DNA of 64,000 nucleotides from Stenotrophomonas bentonitica (GCF_013185915.1 NZ_JAAZUH010000005.1:24200-88199), one strand, 5' to 3'; shown: positions 28,201 to 37,558, counted from the stretch's first letter. Program-made: numbers and translations. The notes: a model not told the origin generated them from the sequence alone.

Positions 28201-29067
28201 CTAGTAGTTCGCGATCCGGCACTGGGGCTTTCCTTGGACGCGACTGCAGGAAAAGACCATGTCCACGTAGCCGGGCAGCTCGCCGATCACCTCCACGCCC
28301 GCCCATTTGGCGCGGTCCATGAAGAAGGGCCTAAGCGCTGCGTACTCCTTGCGATACAGAAACTCGCGCGGCGCACCGTCTGCATGCAGGAAGTCCTCTG
28401 GCGTTTCCTGCATTCGCGCATAACGGTCACCTGATTCCAGATATTCCCAACGACGGGTTTCATGGTCGAAGTAGAACTCGATGAATCCCAGATACGCGGT
28501 AATGATGTTGAGGCGGGAGATGAGAGGCGTTATCCCTCCCCACGGGGATTCGATGCGCAGCACGCGCCCGTGTTCGGTATCCGCGTTGAGATAGTCGAAG
28601 CGAATTGCGCGCGTTATCATCCGCCGCGCCGTTTCGCGGGCTTCCAGATGTCTGGGATTGACGCCCGCAACGTGATGACCCCACAGGATGGTACTGCTTT
28701 GCGGCTGTTCCAGGGCCACATGGGGCGCACCCGGCGGCTGCAACGATACCGTCCCCCATGGATCAACGAATTCGTCCCGCCTCTCGTCGTACAGCCTCAT
28801 CATCTGGTTGTACTGCGTGCGTATCCATGGCTCCGGCACGAAATGGGTCGCCACGCGTTGGCCATTGACCTCGGTCACATCGAAGCCCTGGATATTGGTC
28901 CAACTCGCGCCGTTGTAAATGTAGTGCTGTCCGACCCCAAGCGACTCTGCACGCTCATACATCTCACTGGCAGTGCACATGTAACAGGGCCGGGCAAGAG
29001 GATCCTCCACCGACGCCACTGCCGGATACGGCAACGCGGCCAATAGCAACCACCACACCTTCTTCAT
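28201..29067 (-). CDS. Exported hypothetical protein with CxxC motif
   Basis: The 288 aa product has a signal peptide (MKKVWWLLLAALPYPAVA) and, just after it, ARPCYMCTASEMYERAESLG, a CxxC pair at about mature residues 11-14. The rest is mixed alpha/beta and rich in Tyr, Arg and Trp, with one more Cys pair near the C-terminus (FSCSRVQGKPQC). The CxxC could be a redox site or metal site, but there is no thioredoxin fold signature I can recognise. Of two adjacent ATGs, the one at 29067 has better GGAG spacing (6 bases). Codon use and GC look lower than in flanking genes. Confidence 0.75.
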   Translation of the reverse strand: MKKVWWLLLAALPYPAVASVEDPLARPCYMCTASEMYERAESLGVGQHYIYNGASWTNIQGFDVTEVNGQRVATHFVPEPWIRTQYNQMMRLYDERRDEFVDPWGTVSLQPPGAPHVALEQPQSSTILWGHHVAGVNPRHLEARETARRMITRAIRFDYLNADTEHGRVLRIESPWGGITPLISRLNIITAYLGFIEFYFDHETRRWEYLESGDRYARMQETPEDFLHADGAPREFLYRKEYAALRPFFMDRAKWAGVEVIGELPGYVDMVFSCSRVQGKPQCRIANY

Positions 29068-29431
29068 CATCTGCTCCCTGATTGCCCGCACACGCGGGTA
29101 CAGGCAGTTCAGCAACAGGCGGAAGGGGTGACTATCGGAATGAGGCGAAACGCGACGCCTCGGATGCATCATCCGGAATGATGCAACCCACACTCCATGA
29201 CAGGAGTGCGCAATACGTCATCGCCGCAACCGGGTTCACGCCTACGTTTTGGAACGCGGATCATGCCTACGGTGTGACGCAGTTCAATGGAAGCAGACAA
29301 CCGGCCTCGTCTTTGTCTGAAAAGTCCGAATCTTCATTGCGAATGCGGCACCCCGTGGATACTTTCGCGCCCTCGGAATGGGCGTGCGTCGCGGACGAAT
29401 TGCGACATCGCCCGACCTACGGAGGGTGTGG
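29068..29431. other. Divergent intergenic region in the accessory patch
   Basis: 364 bases between two divergent genes, visibly less GC-rich than the surroundings. It holds an inverted repeat gcatcat / atgatgc (29166-29172 and 29178-29184), a possible operator. No gene is supported. A weak in-frame upstream start for the MASE1 gene exists at 29378. Confidence 0.4.
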
Positions 29432-30961
29432 ATGTCGACACAGAAGATTTCAGGCGCGTTTCGATCAGGCTTACGAACCTTGCCCGAAGGGCTGCTGATT
29501 GCTGGGCTGTTCGCCACAACGTGCTGGGCGACCAGGCAGGTTTCACTGGATCAGTTTTTCATACCGGCAGGCATACGAGTCGCAGCGTTGATCCTATGCC
29601 CTGTTCGGTTCTGGCCATACCTGTTGCTGGGCGAGTACGCCTACTATGGTCACCTGAGACTTCCCCTGATCGAGAAGTATGGCCTCTCCTGGGTCCTGAT
29701 CTCCTCCGCGTTTCAGTTTCCAACTGCGGCGTGGGTCGTCTACCTGCATCGGCGACATATCGCTCGCCAGACGGATACATGGATGCTATCGGTCGCGACT
29801 GCTTCAGCAGTACTGATCGGAACAGGCACGGTTCTCATTGCCCATCTCCTTTGGCCCGTACCGCCGGCCGGAGGGATCGCGTCAATTGCGTTCAGAAGCA
29901 CGCTTGGCGACTACGTAGCGATCCTGACTGTTGTGCCACTGGCGGCGCTGTGGAGACAGCGGATGGATGTCGACTGGCCGTCGTTTCTGGACTCACGGAC
30001 CACATACGGCTTACTTGCACTTCTGGCATGCGGCTTCGTCTCGATCCTTCTTCCCCAAGGTTCAGTCGAACGAACGACTGCTCAACTTCTAATGGCGGCA
30101 CCTGTCATCGCGCTGACCTGCCTGCAGGGCTGGCTGGGGGCAGCCATTGGAATGCCCTTGATGAATCTCTTCGTCCGCGTTGGTACCCCGGTCACCGGAC
30201 TTCCCTCTTCGTTTGATCTGGAATCATTCAACGTACAGCTGATTGCAGCCCTGTCAGGTACGGCGTTGCTTGCCCTTGGCTCACGGATCACGCACTTCTA
30301 CCATCAGTGCACTTTTCATGCGAGCGCCAGCCGGCAGGCCATCTCGAACGCTCGCACCTCCAATAGCGTGGGTGAACGCGAGCTCCGCAATCGAGCAATG
30401 GATCTTAGGCGGATTGGGGACGGGCTTGAGTCCGCGCTGAGCGAGACCATCGATTGGCTGAAAGTTCGCGGACACCACGACATGGCCTCAAGTCTTCTGC
30501 ACGTTGCAACCGTTCACTCGAGGAAGTTCCGGGAGCAGACCAGCATGGTTTACCCAACCAGCATGGAGCATGTGGGGCTCTACCTGGCCCTTCAGATCGG
30601 AGGAGTCGGTGATGCCTGGCAACAGACAGCCAGGCTGGAGCGGCTTCATCTTTCAGGCGATCCTTGCCGGTTGGACCTGGATCTTCAGCTCAACGTCTAT
30701 CGCGCAATGACAGAGGCGGTTTCCCTGCTGCTGGAATACGAGAAGGGAAACCTGTTGATCCGCGCCAGATGCGGTCGCCATGGAACCACCCGGGGCGTGG
30801 TGGTTACCATCGGCGCTGCGGACGTTCGGCACAGGCTATCCAGGAGCACAGTGACCATGGCGATTGGTCGGTTAAGTGGCCGGACCCAAGCCTACGGCGG
30901 AACCGTTCAGTGCCTTCGTAATCGCATCCGGATGTCGTTCGCTGATCCGTCAACGTGCTAG
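29432..30961 (+). CDS. MASE1-domain membrane sensor with degenerate kinase-like C-terminus
   Basis: The 509 aa product has about eight membrane helices in residues 15-290, arranged as in MASE1 sensory domains. Residues 320-509 are cytoplasmic. A helical region (ERELRNRAMDLRRIGDGLESAL) followed by LDLQLNVYRAMTEAVSLLLEY resembles the N-box region of HisKA_3 kinases. I see no convincing phospho-His context, and neither G-box. So it is probably a kinase-derived signal protein without ATP hydrolysis, or a diverged member. GGAGG precedes the ATG at 29432. Its stop overlaps that of the convergent gene. GC content is lower than average. Confidence 0.75.
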   Translation: MSTQKISGAFRSGLRTLPEGLLIAGLFATTCWATRQVSLDQFFIPAGIRVAALILCPVRFWPYLLLGEYAYYGHLRLPLIEKYGLSWVLISSAFQFPTAAWVVYLHRRHIARQTDTWMLSVATASAVLIGTGTVLIAHLLWPVPPAGGIASIAFRSTLGDYVAILTVVPLAALWRQRMDVDWPSFLDSRTTYGLLALLACGFVSILLPQGSVERTTAQLLMAAPVIALTCLQGWLGAAIGMPLMNLFVRVGTPVTGLPSSFDLESFNVQLIAALSGTALLALGSRITHFYHQCTFHASASRQAISNARTSNSVGERELRNRAMDLRRIGDGLESALSETIDWLKVRGHHDMASSLLHVATVHSRKFREQTSMVYPTSMEHVGLYLALQIGGVGDAWQQTARLERLHLSGDPCRLDLDLQLNVYRAMTEAVSLLLEYEKGNLLIRARCGRHGTTRGVVVTIGAADVRHRLSRSTVTMAIGRLSGRTQAYGGTVQCLRNRIRMSFADPSTC

Positions 30962-31404
30962 GGCTGCTCGGAGGCGTTCTCCACCCACCAGTTTGCAGCG
31001 CTTCCCCAACCACTCACCAGCAGCCTGAAATCGGGATGCCGGTACACCTCCCGCGCATGCGCCGGCGCGGATGGGCGATGGTCCGAAGGTAAGGCGATGC
31101 TGGTGTCCGTCGGGCCGGCGGGCAGCACCCAGTAGTAGGTTCCCGATCGCCCGATGATGAACTGCACCGCTCCTGCTTGTTCACTGACCTGCAGGTATCC
31201 AACTCCGTCACGTTCGAACGTATGAACGGCCCACTGCCGATCAAGGCTCACATTTGTCTCGGACGGTTGAACCTGCCCTATCCCGCTACTCGCAGACATG
31301 GGGTCCTTAATGTCGCCGGGGCAGCACAGCGCCCATGCGGGGAGCGGGGACGTCATCATCAGGATGAGCGGACACAGGTAACGCGCAGACAGTTTCAGCA
31401 CCAT
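30958..31404 (-). CDS. Exported hypothetical protein, 148 aa
   Basis: A signal peptide (MVLKLSARYLCPLILMMTSPLPAWA) precedes a small mature protein with an initial CC pair and a beta-rich, Trp-containing body (VGYLQVSEQAGAVQFIIG, GTYYWVLPAGPTD). No family is recognised. A GGAGG lies just before the ATG at 31404 but is better spaced for the next codon, a GTG at 31401. It converges on the MASE1 sensor, their TAG stops sharing two bases, and shares that gene's lower GC content. Confidence 0.65.
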   Translation of the reverse strand: MVLKLSARYLCPLILMMTSPLPAWALCCPGDIKDPMSASSGIGQVQPSETNVSLDRQWAVHTFERDGVGYLQVSEQAGAVQFIIGRSGTYYWVLPAGPTDTSIALPSDHRPSAPAHAREVYRHPDFRLLVSGWGSAANWWVENASEQP

Positions 31405-31487
31405 GCACCTCCGATTCTTCAATGGCTGGTGCGCGCGATGCTATGCGCGCGGGTTCTGCAGCACGTTGAACAAAATCGGAAATTGGC

Positions 31488-31512
31488 GCAGCCACGCAGG
31501 GCGTGGCTCTAC
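31488..31512 (-). repeat. GTAG-headed REP element overlapping the rarD stop
   Basis: Same REP as at 17624, in reverse orientation. Its GTAG head (31509-31512 on the minus strand) provides the TAG stop codon of the RarD gene. Confidence 0.88.
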
Positions 31513-32420
31513 CGGGGGATTTTTCGCGAGCGGTACACGCTGTCGGAGACGAACAGCAGCAGGCCTACCCAGATCGCGGCGAAACCAATCGCCTTCGCGC
31601 TGTCGAACGGTTCGCGGAAGAAGAACACGCCCAGCAACAGGCCCAGGCTGGGAGCGATGTACTGCAGGATGCCGACCAGCGAGAGCGGGATGCGCTTTAC
31701 GCCATAGGCAAAGCCGATCAACGGCAGGGCGGTGACCGCGCCTCCGAGGATCAGCAGCAGGTCGTTGCGCCAGCCCCAGCCGCCGAAGAAGCCGCCGCCG
31801 TGGCCGGCCTCGCTCCACAACGCGAAGCCGATTGCCGGCAGGAACAGGTACAGACTTTCGATGCCCAGCCCCGCCACCGGGTCTACCGAGATCATCTTGC
31901 GCAGCAGGCCGTACAGGCCGAACGAGCAGGCCAGGCCCAGTGCGATCCACGGCGGGGTGCCGGCGTCGATGGTCAGCCAGGTCACGCCGAGCGCGGCGCA
32001 GGCCACGGCCAGCCACTGCAGGCCGCGCAGGCGTTCCTTCAGCACCACCACGCCCAGTACGACGCTCACCAGCGGGTTGATGAAGTAGCCCAGGCTGGTT
32101 TCGATCACATGCCCGGCGTTGATCGCCCAGATGTACAGGCCCCAGTTGAAGGCGATAGCCATGCTGCTCAGCGCCAGCGTGGGCAGCGCGCGCGGCTGCG
32201 CGGCGATCTGCCTCCACCAGCCGGTGCCGTTGCTGATCAGCAGCCACGCCACCACCAGCACGGTGCTCCAGATGATGCGGTGGGCGATGATCTGCTGCGA
32301 AGGCACCGCCTTGAGCAGGTGCCAGTACACCGGCACCAGGCCCCACAGGGTGAAGGTGAAGGCGGTGATGGCCAGGCCACGGCGCTGTTCCTGCAGGGGC
32401 GTCCTTTCCACTGCGCTCAC
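31509..32420 (-). CDS. rarD: RarD-type EamA/DMT permease
   Basis: The 303 aa product has ten membrane helices in two EamA repeats and the RarD signature layout: LWGLVPVYWHLLKAVPSQQIIAHRIIWS near the N-terminus and GYFINPLVSVVLGVVVLKERL in the middle. RarD was named for chloramphenicol sensitivity in Pseudomonas; the transported molecule is not settled. Its start overlaps the upstream EamA gene stop by four bases (ATGA). The stop codon is the TAG of a REP element. Confidence 0.94.
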   Translation of the reverse strand: MSAVERTPLQEQRRGLAITAFTFTLWGLVPVYWHLLKAVPSQQIIAHRIIWSTVLVVAWLLISNGTGWWRQIAAQPRALPTLALSSMAIAFNWGLYIWAINAGHVIETSLGYFINPLVSVVLGVVVLKERLRGLQWLAVACAALGVTWLTIDAGTPPWIALGLACSFGLYGLLRKMISVDPVAGLGIESLYLFLPAIGFALWSEAGHGGGFFGGWGWRNDLLLILGGAVTALPLIGFAYGVKRIPLSLVGILQYIAPSLGLLLGVFFFREPFDSAKAIGFAAIWVGLLLFVSDSVYRSRKIPR

Positions 32421-33319
32421 TTGCGGCGGGTCCGGGCCAGGGTGAGCACCAGCACGCCCGCCAGGATCACGCCCATGGCCAGCAGGTCATGCGGGCCGAA
32501 GTGCTCATGGCCGATCAGGGCACCGAGCAGCACCGCGATCACCGGATTGACGTAGGCGTAGCTGGCGGCCAGCGCCGGGCGCACGTTCTGCAGCAGCCAC
32601 ACGTAGGCGGTGAAGGCCACGATGGAGCCGAACATGCACAGGTACGCCACGGCCAGAAGCCCATTCATGCTGGGCCAGGTGGTCGGCCGTTCGCCGGTGG
32701 CCAGGCCGAGCGCGACCAACATGACGCCACCGCACAGCATCTGCCCGGCGGCGGTCATGAAGGGGCTGGGCAGGTCCAGGCCGCGCGCCCAGACCGAGCC
32801 GAACGCCCAGCCGATCGGGGCGATCAGCAGCAGGATCAAGCCCTGCGGAGACGCGGTGAGGCTGCTTCCCGCATTCAGCCAGACCACGCCGAGGAAGCCG
32901 ATGGCGATGCCCAGCCACTCGCCGCGGGTGGCGTGCTGGCCGCGCATGGCACCGAACAGGGCCATCCACAGCGGTACCGAGGCCACGGCGGTGGCGGCCA
33001 GACCGGAGGAGACGGTGCGCTCGGCCAGCACCACCATGCCGTTGCCCAGCACCAGCATGGTCAGGCCCATGATGACCAGGTTGCGCCACTGCCGGCCGGT
33101 CGGCGCGGGCAGGCCGCGCCAGCGCAGCACGGCGTACATCAGGCTGCCGGCCACGATGAACCGGGCCCCGGAGACTGTCGTCAACGGCAGCGCACCGCCC
33201 TCCAGGGCGAAGCGGATGCCCAGGTAGGTGGACCCCCAGACCACGTACACCAGCAGCAGGGCCAGGACGACCAGGCCACTGCGGGGAGCGGCCTGCGGGG
33301 GTGCGGGGGTAGCGGCCAT
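32417..33319 (-). CDS. EamA-family (YedA-like) DMT transporter
   Basis: The 300 aa product has ten helices and the EamA start pattern LVYVVWGSTYLGIRFALEGGALPL, with the second half ending SYAYVNPVIAVLLGALIGHEHF. Members export amino acids or other metabolites; substrate is unknown. It is translationally coupled to rarD downstream and divergent from kgtP. Confidence 0.94.
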   Translation of the reverse strand: MAATPAPPQAAPRSGLVVLALLLVYVVWGSTYLGIRFALEGGALPLTTVSGARFIVAGSLMYAVLRWRGLPAPTGRQWRNLVIMGLTMLVLGNGMVVLAERTVSSGLAATAVASVPLWMALFGAMRGQHATRGEWLGIAIGFLGVVWLNAGSSLTASPQGLILLLIAPIGWAFGSVWARGLDLPSPFMTAAGQMLCGGVMLVALGLATGERPTTWPSMNGLLAVAYLCMFGSIVAFTAYVWLLQNVRPALAASYAYVNPVIAVLLGALIGHEHFGPHDLLAMGVILAGVLVLTLARTRRK

Positions 33320-33499
33320 ACGGGACCAGCGGGAGGGGGAGAGGGGATTCTAGGGCTTTGCCGCAGGCGCGGCATGCCTTCTGGTGGCACGCTGTCGTGC
33401 CCGGACTAGTTACATGGTGCAATGCCCACCGGTCATGCACGTGGGGTAAGGTAAAAACTGCCTAGAACCACCGCTCCACCGTGAGGACCGTTTTCCAGC

Positions 33500-34834
33500 A
33501 TGAGCATCTCCCCTACCCTTTCCGCGCCCGCCAATGACAAGGCCGCGCTGAAACGTTCGATCTCCAACACCCTGAAGGGCTCGGCCGGCAATCTGGTCGA
33601 GTGGTATGACGTTTACGTCTACTCGGTGTTCGCGGTCTACTTCGAATCCCAGTTCTTCTCGGCCGCCGACAAGAACTCCACCATGTATGTGTGGGCGATC
33701 TTCGCCGCCACCTTCCTGATGCGCCCGATCGGCGCCTGGTACTTCGGCCGCTTCGCCGACCGTTACGGCCGCCGCCTGGCGCTGACCGTGTCGGTGACCA
33801 TGATGGCCGCCTGTTCGTTCCTGATCGCGCTGACCCCCACTGCCGCCACCATCGGGGGCTGGGCCGCGTTGATCCTGCTGTTCGCGCGCCTGCTGCAGGG
33901 CTTCGCCACCGGTGGCGAGTACGGCACCAGCGCCACCTACATGTCCGAGGCCGCGCTGCCGGGCCGCCGTGGCTTCCTGTCTTCGTTCCACTACGTCACC
34001 CTGGTCGGTGGCCACGTGCTGGCACAGCTGACCCTGTTCACCATGCTGCTGTTCTGGGACAAGCCGGAAATTTCGGCCTGGGGCTGGCGCATCGCGTTCG
34101 GCATCGGTGGCCTGGCCGCCATCGTGGTGTTCTGGCTGCGTCGTTCGATGGATGAGTCGCTGACGGAAGACTCCATCGAAGCCGCCCGCGAAGGCCGCGC
34201 CAAGGCGTCGGGCTCGATGTACGAACTGTTCGTGCACCAGTGGCGCCCGCTGCTGCTGTGCTTCCTGATCACCGCCGGCGGCACCGTGGCCTTCTACACC
34301 TATTCGGTGAACGGCCCGAAGATGATCCAGAGCGCGTTTGCCGGTACCGACGTGATGACCGGCACGCTGATCAACCTGGGCGTGCTGACCTTCCTGATGG
34401 TGCTGCAGCCGATTGGCGGCTGGCTCTCGGACATCGTGGGCCGCAAGAGCCTGCTGGTGTTCTTCGGCGTGGGCGGCGTGCTGTACAGCTGGTACCTGAT
34501 CACCCAGCTGCCGAACCAGCATGACCCGCTGTGGGCGTTCCTGACCCTGGCCATTGGCTTCGTGATCCTGACCGGTTACACCTCGATCAACGCGGTGGTG
34601 AAGGCCGAGCTGTTCCCGACCCACGTGCGTGCGCTGGGCGTGGGCTTCGGCTACGCGATGGCCAACTCGCTGTTCGGTGGTACCGCGCCACTGCTGTACC
34701 AGGGCGCGCTGAAGACCGACCGGGTGGGCGACTTCGCCATCTACGTCACGGCGATCATCGCGGTGTCGCTGGTTGTGTATGTGTTCTTCCTGAAGAACAA
34801 GGGGCCGAACTATCTGGATGGCACCCTGAAATAA
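33500..34834 (+). CDS. kgtP: Alpha-ketoglutarate permease-like MFS symporter
   Basis: The 444 aa, 12-helix major facilitator of the metabolite:H+ symporter family. The N-terminal GSAGNLVEWYDVYVYSVFAVYF and loop 2-3 GRFADRYGRR match KgtP, as does LLQGFATGGEYGTSATYMSE. KgtP imports 2-oxoglutarate with a proton. Substrate is assigned by similarity. It stands alone with a strong terminator, and converges on the M28 peptidase gene. Confidence 0.92.
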   Translation: MSISPTLSAPANDKAALKRSISNTLKGSAGNLVEWYDVYVYSVFAVYFESQFFSAADKNSTMYVWAIFAATFLMRPIGAWYFGRFADRYGRRLALTVSVTMMAACSFLIALTPTAATIGGWAALILLFARLLQGFATGGEYGTSATYMSEAALPGRRGFLSSFHYVTLVGGHVLAQLTLFTMLLFWDKPEISAWGWRIAFGIGGLAAIVVFWLRRSMDESLTEDSIEAAREGRAKASGSMYELFVHQWRPLLLCFLITAGGTVAFYTYSVNGPKMIQSAFAGTDVMTGTLINLGVLTFLMVLQPIGGWLSDIVGRKSLLVFFGVGGVLYSWYLITQLPNQHDPLWAFLTLAIGFVILTGYTSINAVVKAELFPTHVRALGVGFGYAMANSLFGGTAPLLYQGALKTDRVGDFAIYVTAIIAVSLVVYVFFLKNKGPNYLDGTLK

Positions 34835-34852
34835 TTCAGGGTCGGAAAAATG

Positions 34853-34885
34853 AAAAAGGCCGGGGCATGCCCCGGCCTTTTTTTT
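34853..34885. terminator. Bidirectional terminator between kgtP and the M28 peptidase
   Basis: Perfect palindromic stem aaaaaggccggggc / gccccggccttttt with further T, so both strands give a hairpin followed by T. It lies 18 bases after kgtP and just past the end of the convergent gene. Confidence 0.95.
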
Positions 34886-34898
34886 GTTTCGCGTTCCG

Positions 34899-36569
34899 TT
34901 ACCGGCGGGCGGCTTCGCTTTGTTCGCGGGTCTTGCGGAACTCCGAACCCTCTTCCCAATGCGGCCAGCGGCGGCTGTTGGCCAGTTCGGCGCCCAGGTC
35001 GTAGACCAGCAGGGTGTCGGCGGCGTGGCCGGCCGGGTCCCAGGTGGGGGTCCAGGCGTCGCAGGCCTGGTGGTAGCAGTCGGCGAAGTACTTCTCGCGC
35101 AGTGCCTTGCCGGCTTCAACGCCCCCTTCCAGCTTGTCCAGGCCCGGGCCGATGGTGATCGCCGGCACGCCCAGGCGGGCGAAGGCGAAGTGGTCGGCGC
35201 GGTAGAAGAAGCCCGCTTCCAGGTTCGGGTCGGGGCTGTAGCTGCGGCCACGGGCCTTGGCCACGCGCTCCAGGTCCCCTTCCAGCGAGACGCGGCCCTT
35301 GCCCCACGAGGCAATGTCGCGGGTGGGGCCGTCCGGGCTGAACATCTCGATGTTGATCACCGCGGCGGTCTTTTCCAGCGGCGCCAGCGGATGCGCGGCG
35401 TAGTAGTTGGCACCGAGCAGGCCCTTTTCTTCAGCCGTGAGCGCCACGAAGTACAGCGTGCGCTGCGGCTGCGGGCCGGCCGCGAACACGCGGCCCAGCT
35501 CCAGCACGGTGGCTACGCCGGTGGCGTTGTCGATCGCGCCACGGCGGATCCGGTCGCCCTTGGCGTCGGGCTGGCCGATGCCGAACGCGTCCCAGTGCGC
35601 GGAGAAGATCACCGCTTCGTCGGCGTGCGCGCCGCCCGGCAGCTTGGCCACCACGTTGCGGGTGACCACCTGCTCGCGCTTGATTTTGAACTGCGCCGAC
35701 AGCGTAGCGTCGCCCAGCACCACCGGCTGGAAGCCAGGGGTCATGGCCTTGCGCTTCTCCGCTTCGAAATCCAGCCCGGCGTCGCGGAACACCTGCTCGG
35801 CCACCGAGCGCTGCATCCAGCCACGCAGCGGAACGTGCTGCGCCAGCGCCTGCTCCGGGGTGCGTTCGATGTCGAACAGCGGCGAGGTGCCCGAGCTCTT
35901 CACCGTGGCCCAGCCGTACGCCGCCGGGGCGGTTTCATGCACGATCAGCACGCCCTGCGCGCCACGCCGCGCCGCTTCCTCGAACTTGTAGGTCCAGCGA
36001 CCGTAGTAGGTGACCGCCTTGCCGTCGAAGGCGCCGGGGCGTTCGGACTCGAAATCGGCGTCGTTGATCAGCATGACGGCGATCTTGCCGTGCAGGTCCA
36101 CGCCCTTGTAGTCGTCCCACTGGCGCTCGGGCGCGTCGATGCCGTAGCCGACGAACACCAGCGGTGCATTCCTGATGTCCACCGACGCCTGCGGGCGCAG
36201 GCTCTGCATCGTCACATCCACGCCGTTTTCCAGCGCGCGCGCCTTGCCCTTCTGGCGCAGCTCCGCGCGCACCGGGCCGTCGACCGAGGCACGCACCATC
36301 GGCACCGGCTGCACCCAGCTGCCGTCCGGGCCGCCCGGCTGCAGGCCGGACTTGCGGAATTCCTCGATCAGGTACTGCACGGTGCGCTCTTCGCCGGGCG
36401 AGGCCGGGGCGCGCCCTTCGAACTCGTCCGAGGCCAGGATCCGCACGTGACGCGACAGCGCTTCGGGGTCGATGCCGCCGCCCGGCAGGTCATTGGCCGC
36501 GTGGGCCAGCCCGCCGACGAACAGACAGGACGACAACAGCAGCATGCGCATCGGATTCACGGCAGACAC
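34899..36569 (-). CDS. Secreted M28-family metallopeptidase
   Basis: The 556 aa product has a signal peptide (MRMLLLSSCLFVGGLAHA), a protease-associated-type insert in the first half (DDYKGVDLHGKIAVMLIND), and an M28 zinc aminopeptidase core. The metal ligands are present: SAHWDAFG, IDNATGVA, catalytic and binding Glu in LTAEEKGLLGA, INIEMFSPDG, and YHQACD. It would act in the periplasm or outside on N-termini of peptides. The chosen GTG start has no clear ribosome-binding site; the ATG at residue 7 or 9 is possible. Confidence 0.93.
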   Translation of the reverse strand: MSAVNPMRMLLLSSCLFVGGLAHAANDLPGGGIDPEALSRHVRILASDEFEGRAPASPGEERTVQYLIEEFRKSGLQPGGPDGSWVQPVPMVRASVDGPVRAELRQKGKARALENGVDVTMQSLRPQASVDIRNAPLVFVGYGIDAPERQWDDYKGVDLHGKIAVMLINDADFESERPGAFDGKAVTYYGRWTYKFEEAARRGAQGVLIVHETAPAAYGWATVKSSGTSPLFDIERTPEQALAQHVPLRGWMQRSVAEQVFRDAGLDFEAEKRKAMTPGFQPVVLGDATLSAQFKIKREQVVTRNVVAKLPGGAHADEAVIFSAHWDAFGIGQPDAKGDRIRRGAIDNATGVATVLELGRVFAAGPQPQRTLYFVALTAEEKGLLGANYYAAHPLAPLEKTAAVINIEMFSPDGPTRDIASWGKGRVSLEGDLERVAKARGRSYSPDPNLEAGFFYRADHFAFARLGVPAITIGPGLDKLEGGVEAGKALREKYFADCYHQACDAWTPTWDPAGHAADTLLVYDLGAELANSRRWPHWEEGSEFRKTREQSEAARR

Positions 36570-36625
36570 CAGAAAAAGAACGGAATGCCAAAGTGTAACG
36601 TGACACTTCAGTTACCGTGCACGCC

Positions 36626-37558
36626 TCAGCGCCGGTCGCGGTCCAGCCAGCAGGCCAGGCCCTGTGCGTTGAGCTCGATATCCATGGCGAGGATGCGCTC
36701 CACTGCGGCATCGTCCAGGCGGCAGCCGTGCGCCTGCGCGCGCTCCAGGTACAGCGCGGTGAGTGCTGAAACCAGGCAGCGGTGGCGATCAGGACGCTCA
36801 TCGCACTGGCGACCGATCTCCACCATCGCATCGATCTGCTCCACCAGGTCGGCAGCCAGCGCGGGTATGCCCTCCACGCGACCGTAGTGGGTGAGATACA
36901 CCGCCTGCGGCTCCAGTGCGAGCAGGCGCGCGATGGACTGCTTGAGCGGTTCGGGGTCGAACTGCACCGGCGAGGAGGTGGGCACGATGAAGGCGCCACG
37001 GGCGCTGTCCAGCTCGCGGTAGGACAGGCCGAAGGTGTCGCCGGTGAACAGGCTGCGGCTGCGTTCGTCCCAGACGCACAGGTGGTGGCGCGCATGCCCG
37101 GGCGTGTCCAGGCACAGCAGGCTGCGTCCGGCCAGGTCGACGCGGTGGCCGTCTTCGGCAATCACGATGCGCGCGGCCGGCACCGGCAGCACCGGGCCGT
37201 AGCTGCGCGCGATTTCCTCGGCGCCATAGACTTCGGTGGCACCGGCGACCAGGCGGGTGGGGTCGATCATGTGCGGTGCGCCGCGCGGGTGCACCACCAG
37301 CGTGGCGTTGGGCAGCTGCTGCATGAGCAGGCCGGCGCCGCCGGCATGGTCCAGGTGCACATGGGTGAGCACCAGCCAGTCCACCTGTTCCGGGGTGCAG
37401 CCCGCACGTGCCAGCGCGGCAAGCATGGCCGGTACGGCCAGGCCGGTGCCGCAGTCGATGAACGCGGCGCGGCCGTGTTCGACGATCAGGTAGGCGGCGT
37501 CGAAGTCATTGCGCTGGAACGCGGTATCGATGGTGAAAATGCTGGGGTCCACGTACAT
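36626..37558 (-). CDS. MBL-fold metallo-hydrolase
   Basis: The 310 aa product has the metallo-beta-lactamase motif HVHLDHAGG, then DTPGHARHHLCVWD and SLFTGDTFG, and a late His in LTHYGRVEG, giving a two-metal site. The C-terminal third is helical. The overall pattern suggests a glyoxalase-II-like or general thioester/phosphodiester hydrolase; substrate is unknown. The ATG at 37558 begins MYVDPSIFTIDTAFQRNDFD, and upstream in-frame codons look non-coding. Confidence 0.9.
   Translation of the reverse strand: MYVDPSIFTIDTAFQRNDFDAAYLIVEHGRAAFIDCGTGLAVPAMLAALARAGCTPEQVDWLVLTHVHLDHAGGAGLLMQQLPNATLVVHPRGAPHMIDPTRLVAGATEVYGAEEIARSYGPVLPVPAARIVIAEDGHRVDLAGRSLLCLDTPGHARHHLCVWDERSRSLFTGDTFGLSYRELDSARGAFIVPTSSPVQFDPEPLKQSIARLLALEPQAVYLTHYGRVEGIPALAADLVEQIDAMVEIGRQCDERPDRHRCLVSALTALYLERAQAHGCRLDDAAVERILAMDIELNAQGLACWLDRDRR

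Noticed and set aside
31503..32555. 350-codon plus-strand frame opposite rarD
   Set aside because: rarD and the EamA gene have proper helices and motifs; the plus frame is Gln/Ala/His-rich shadow sequence.
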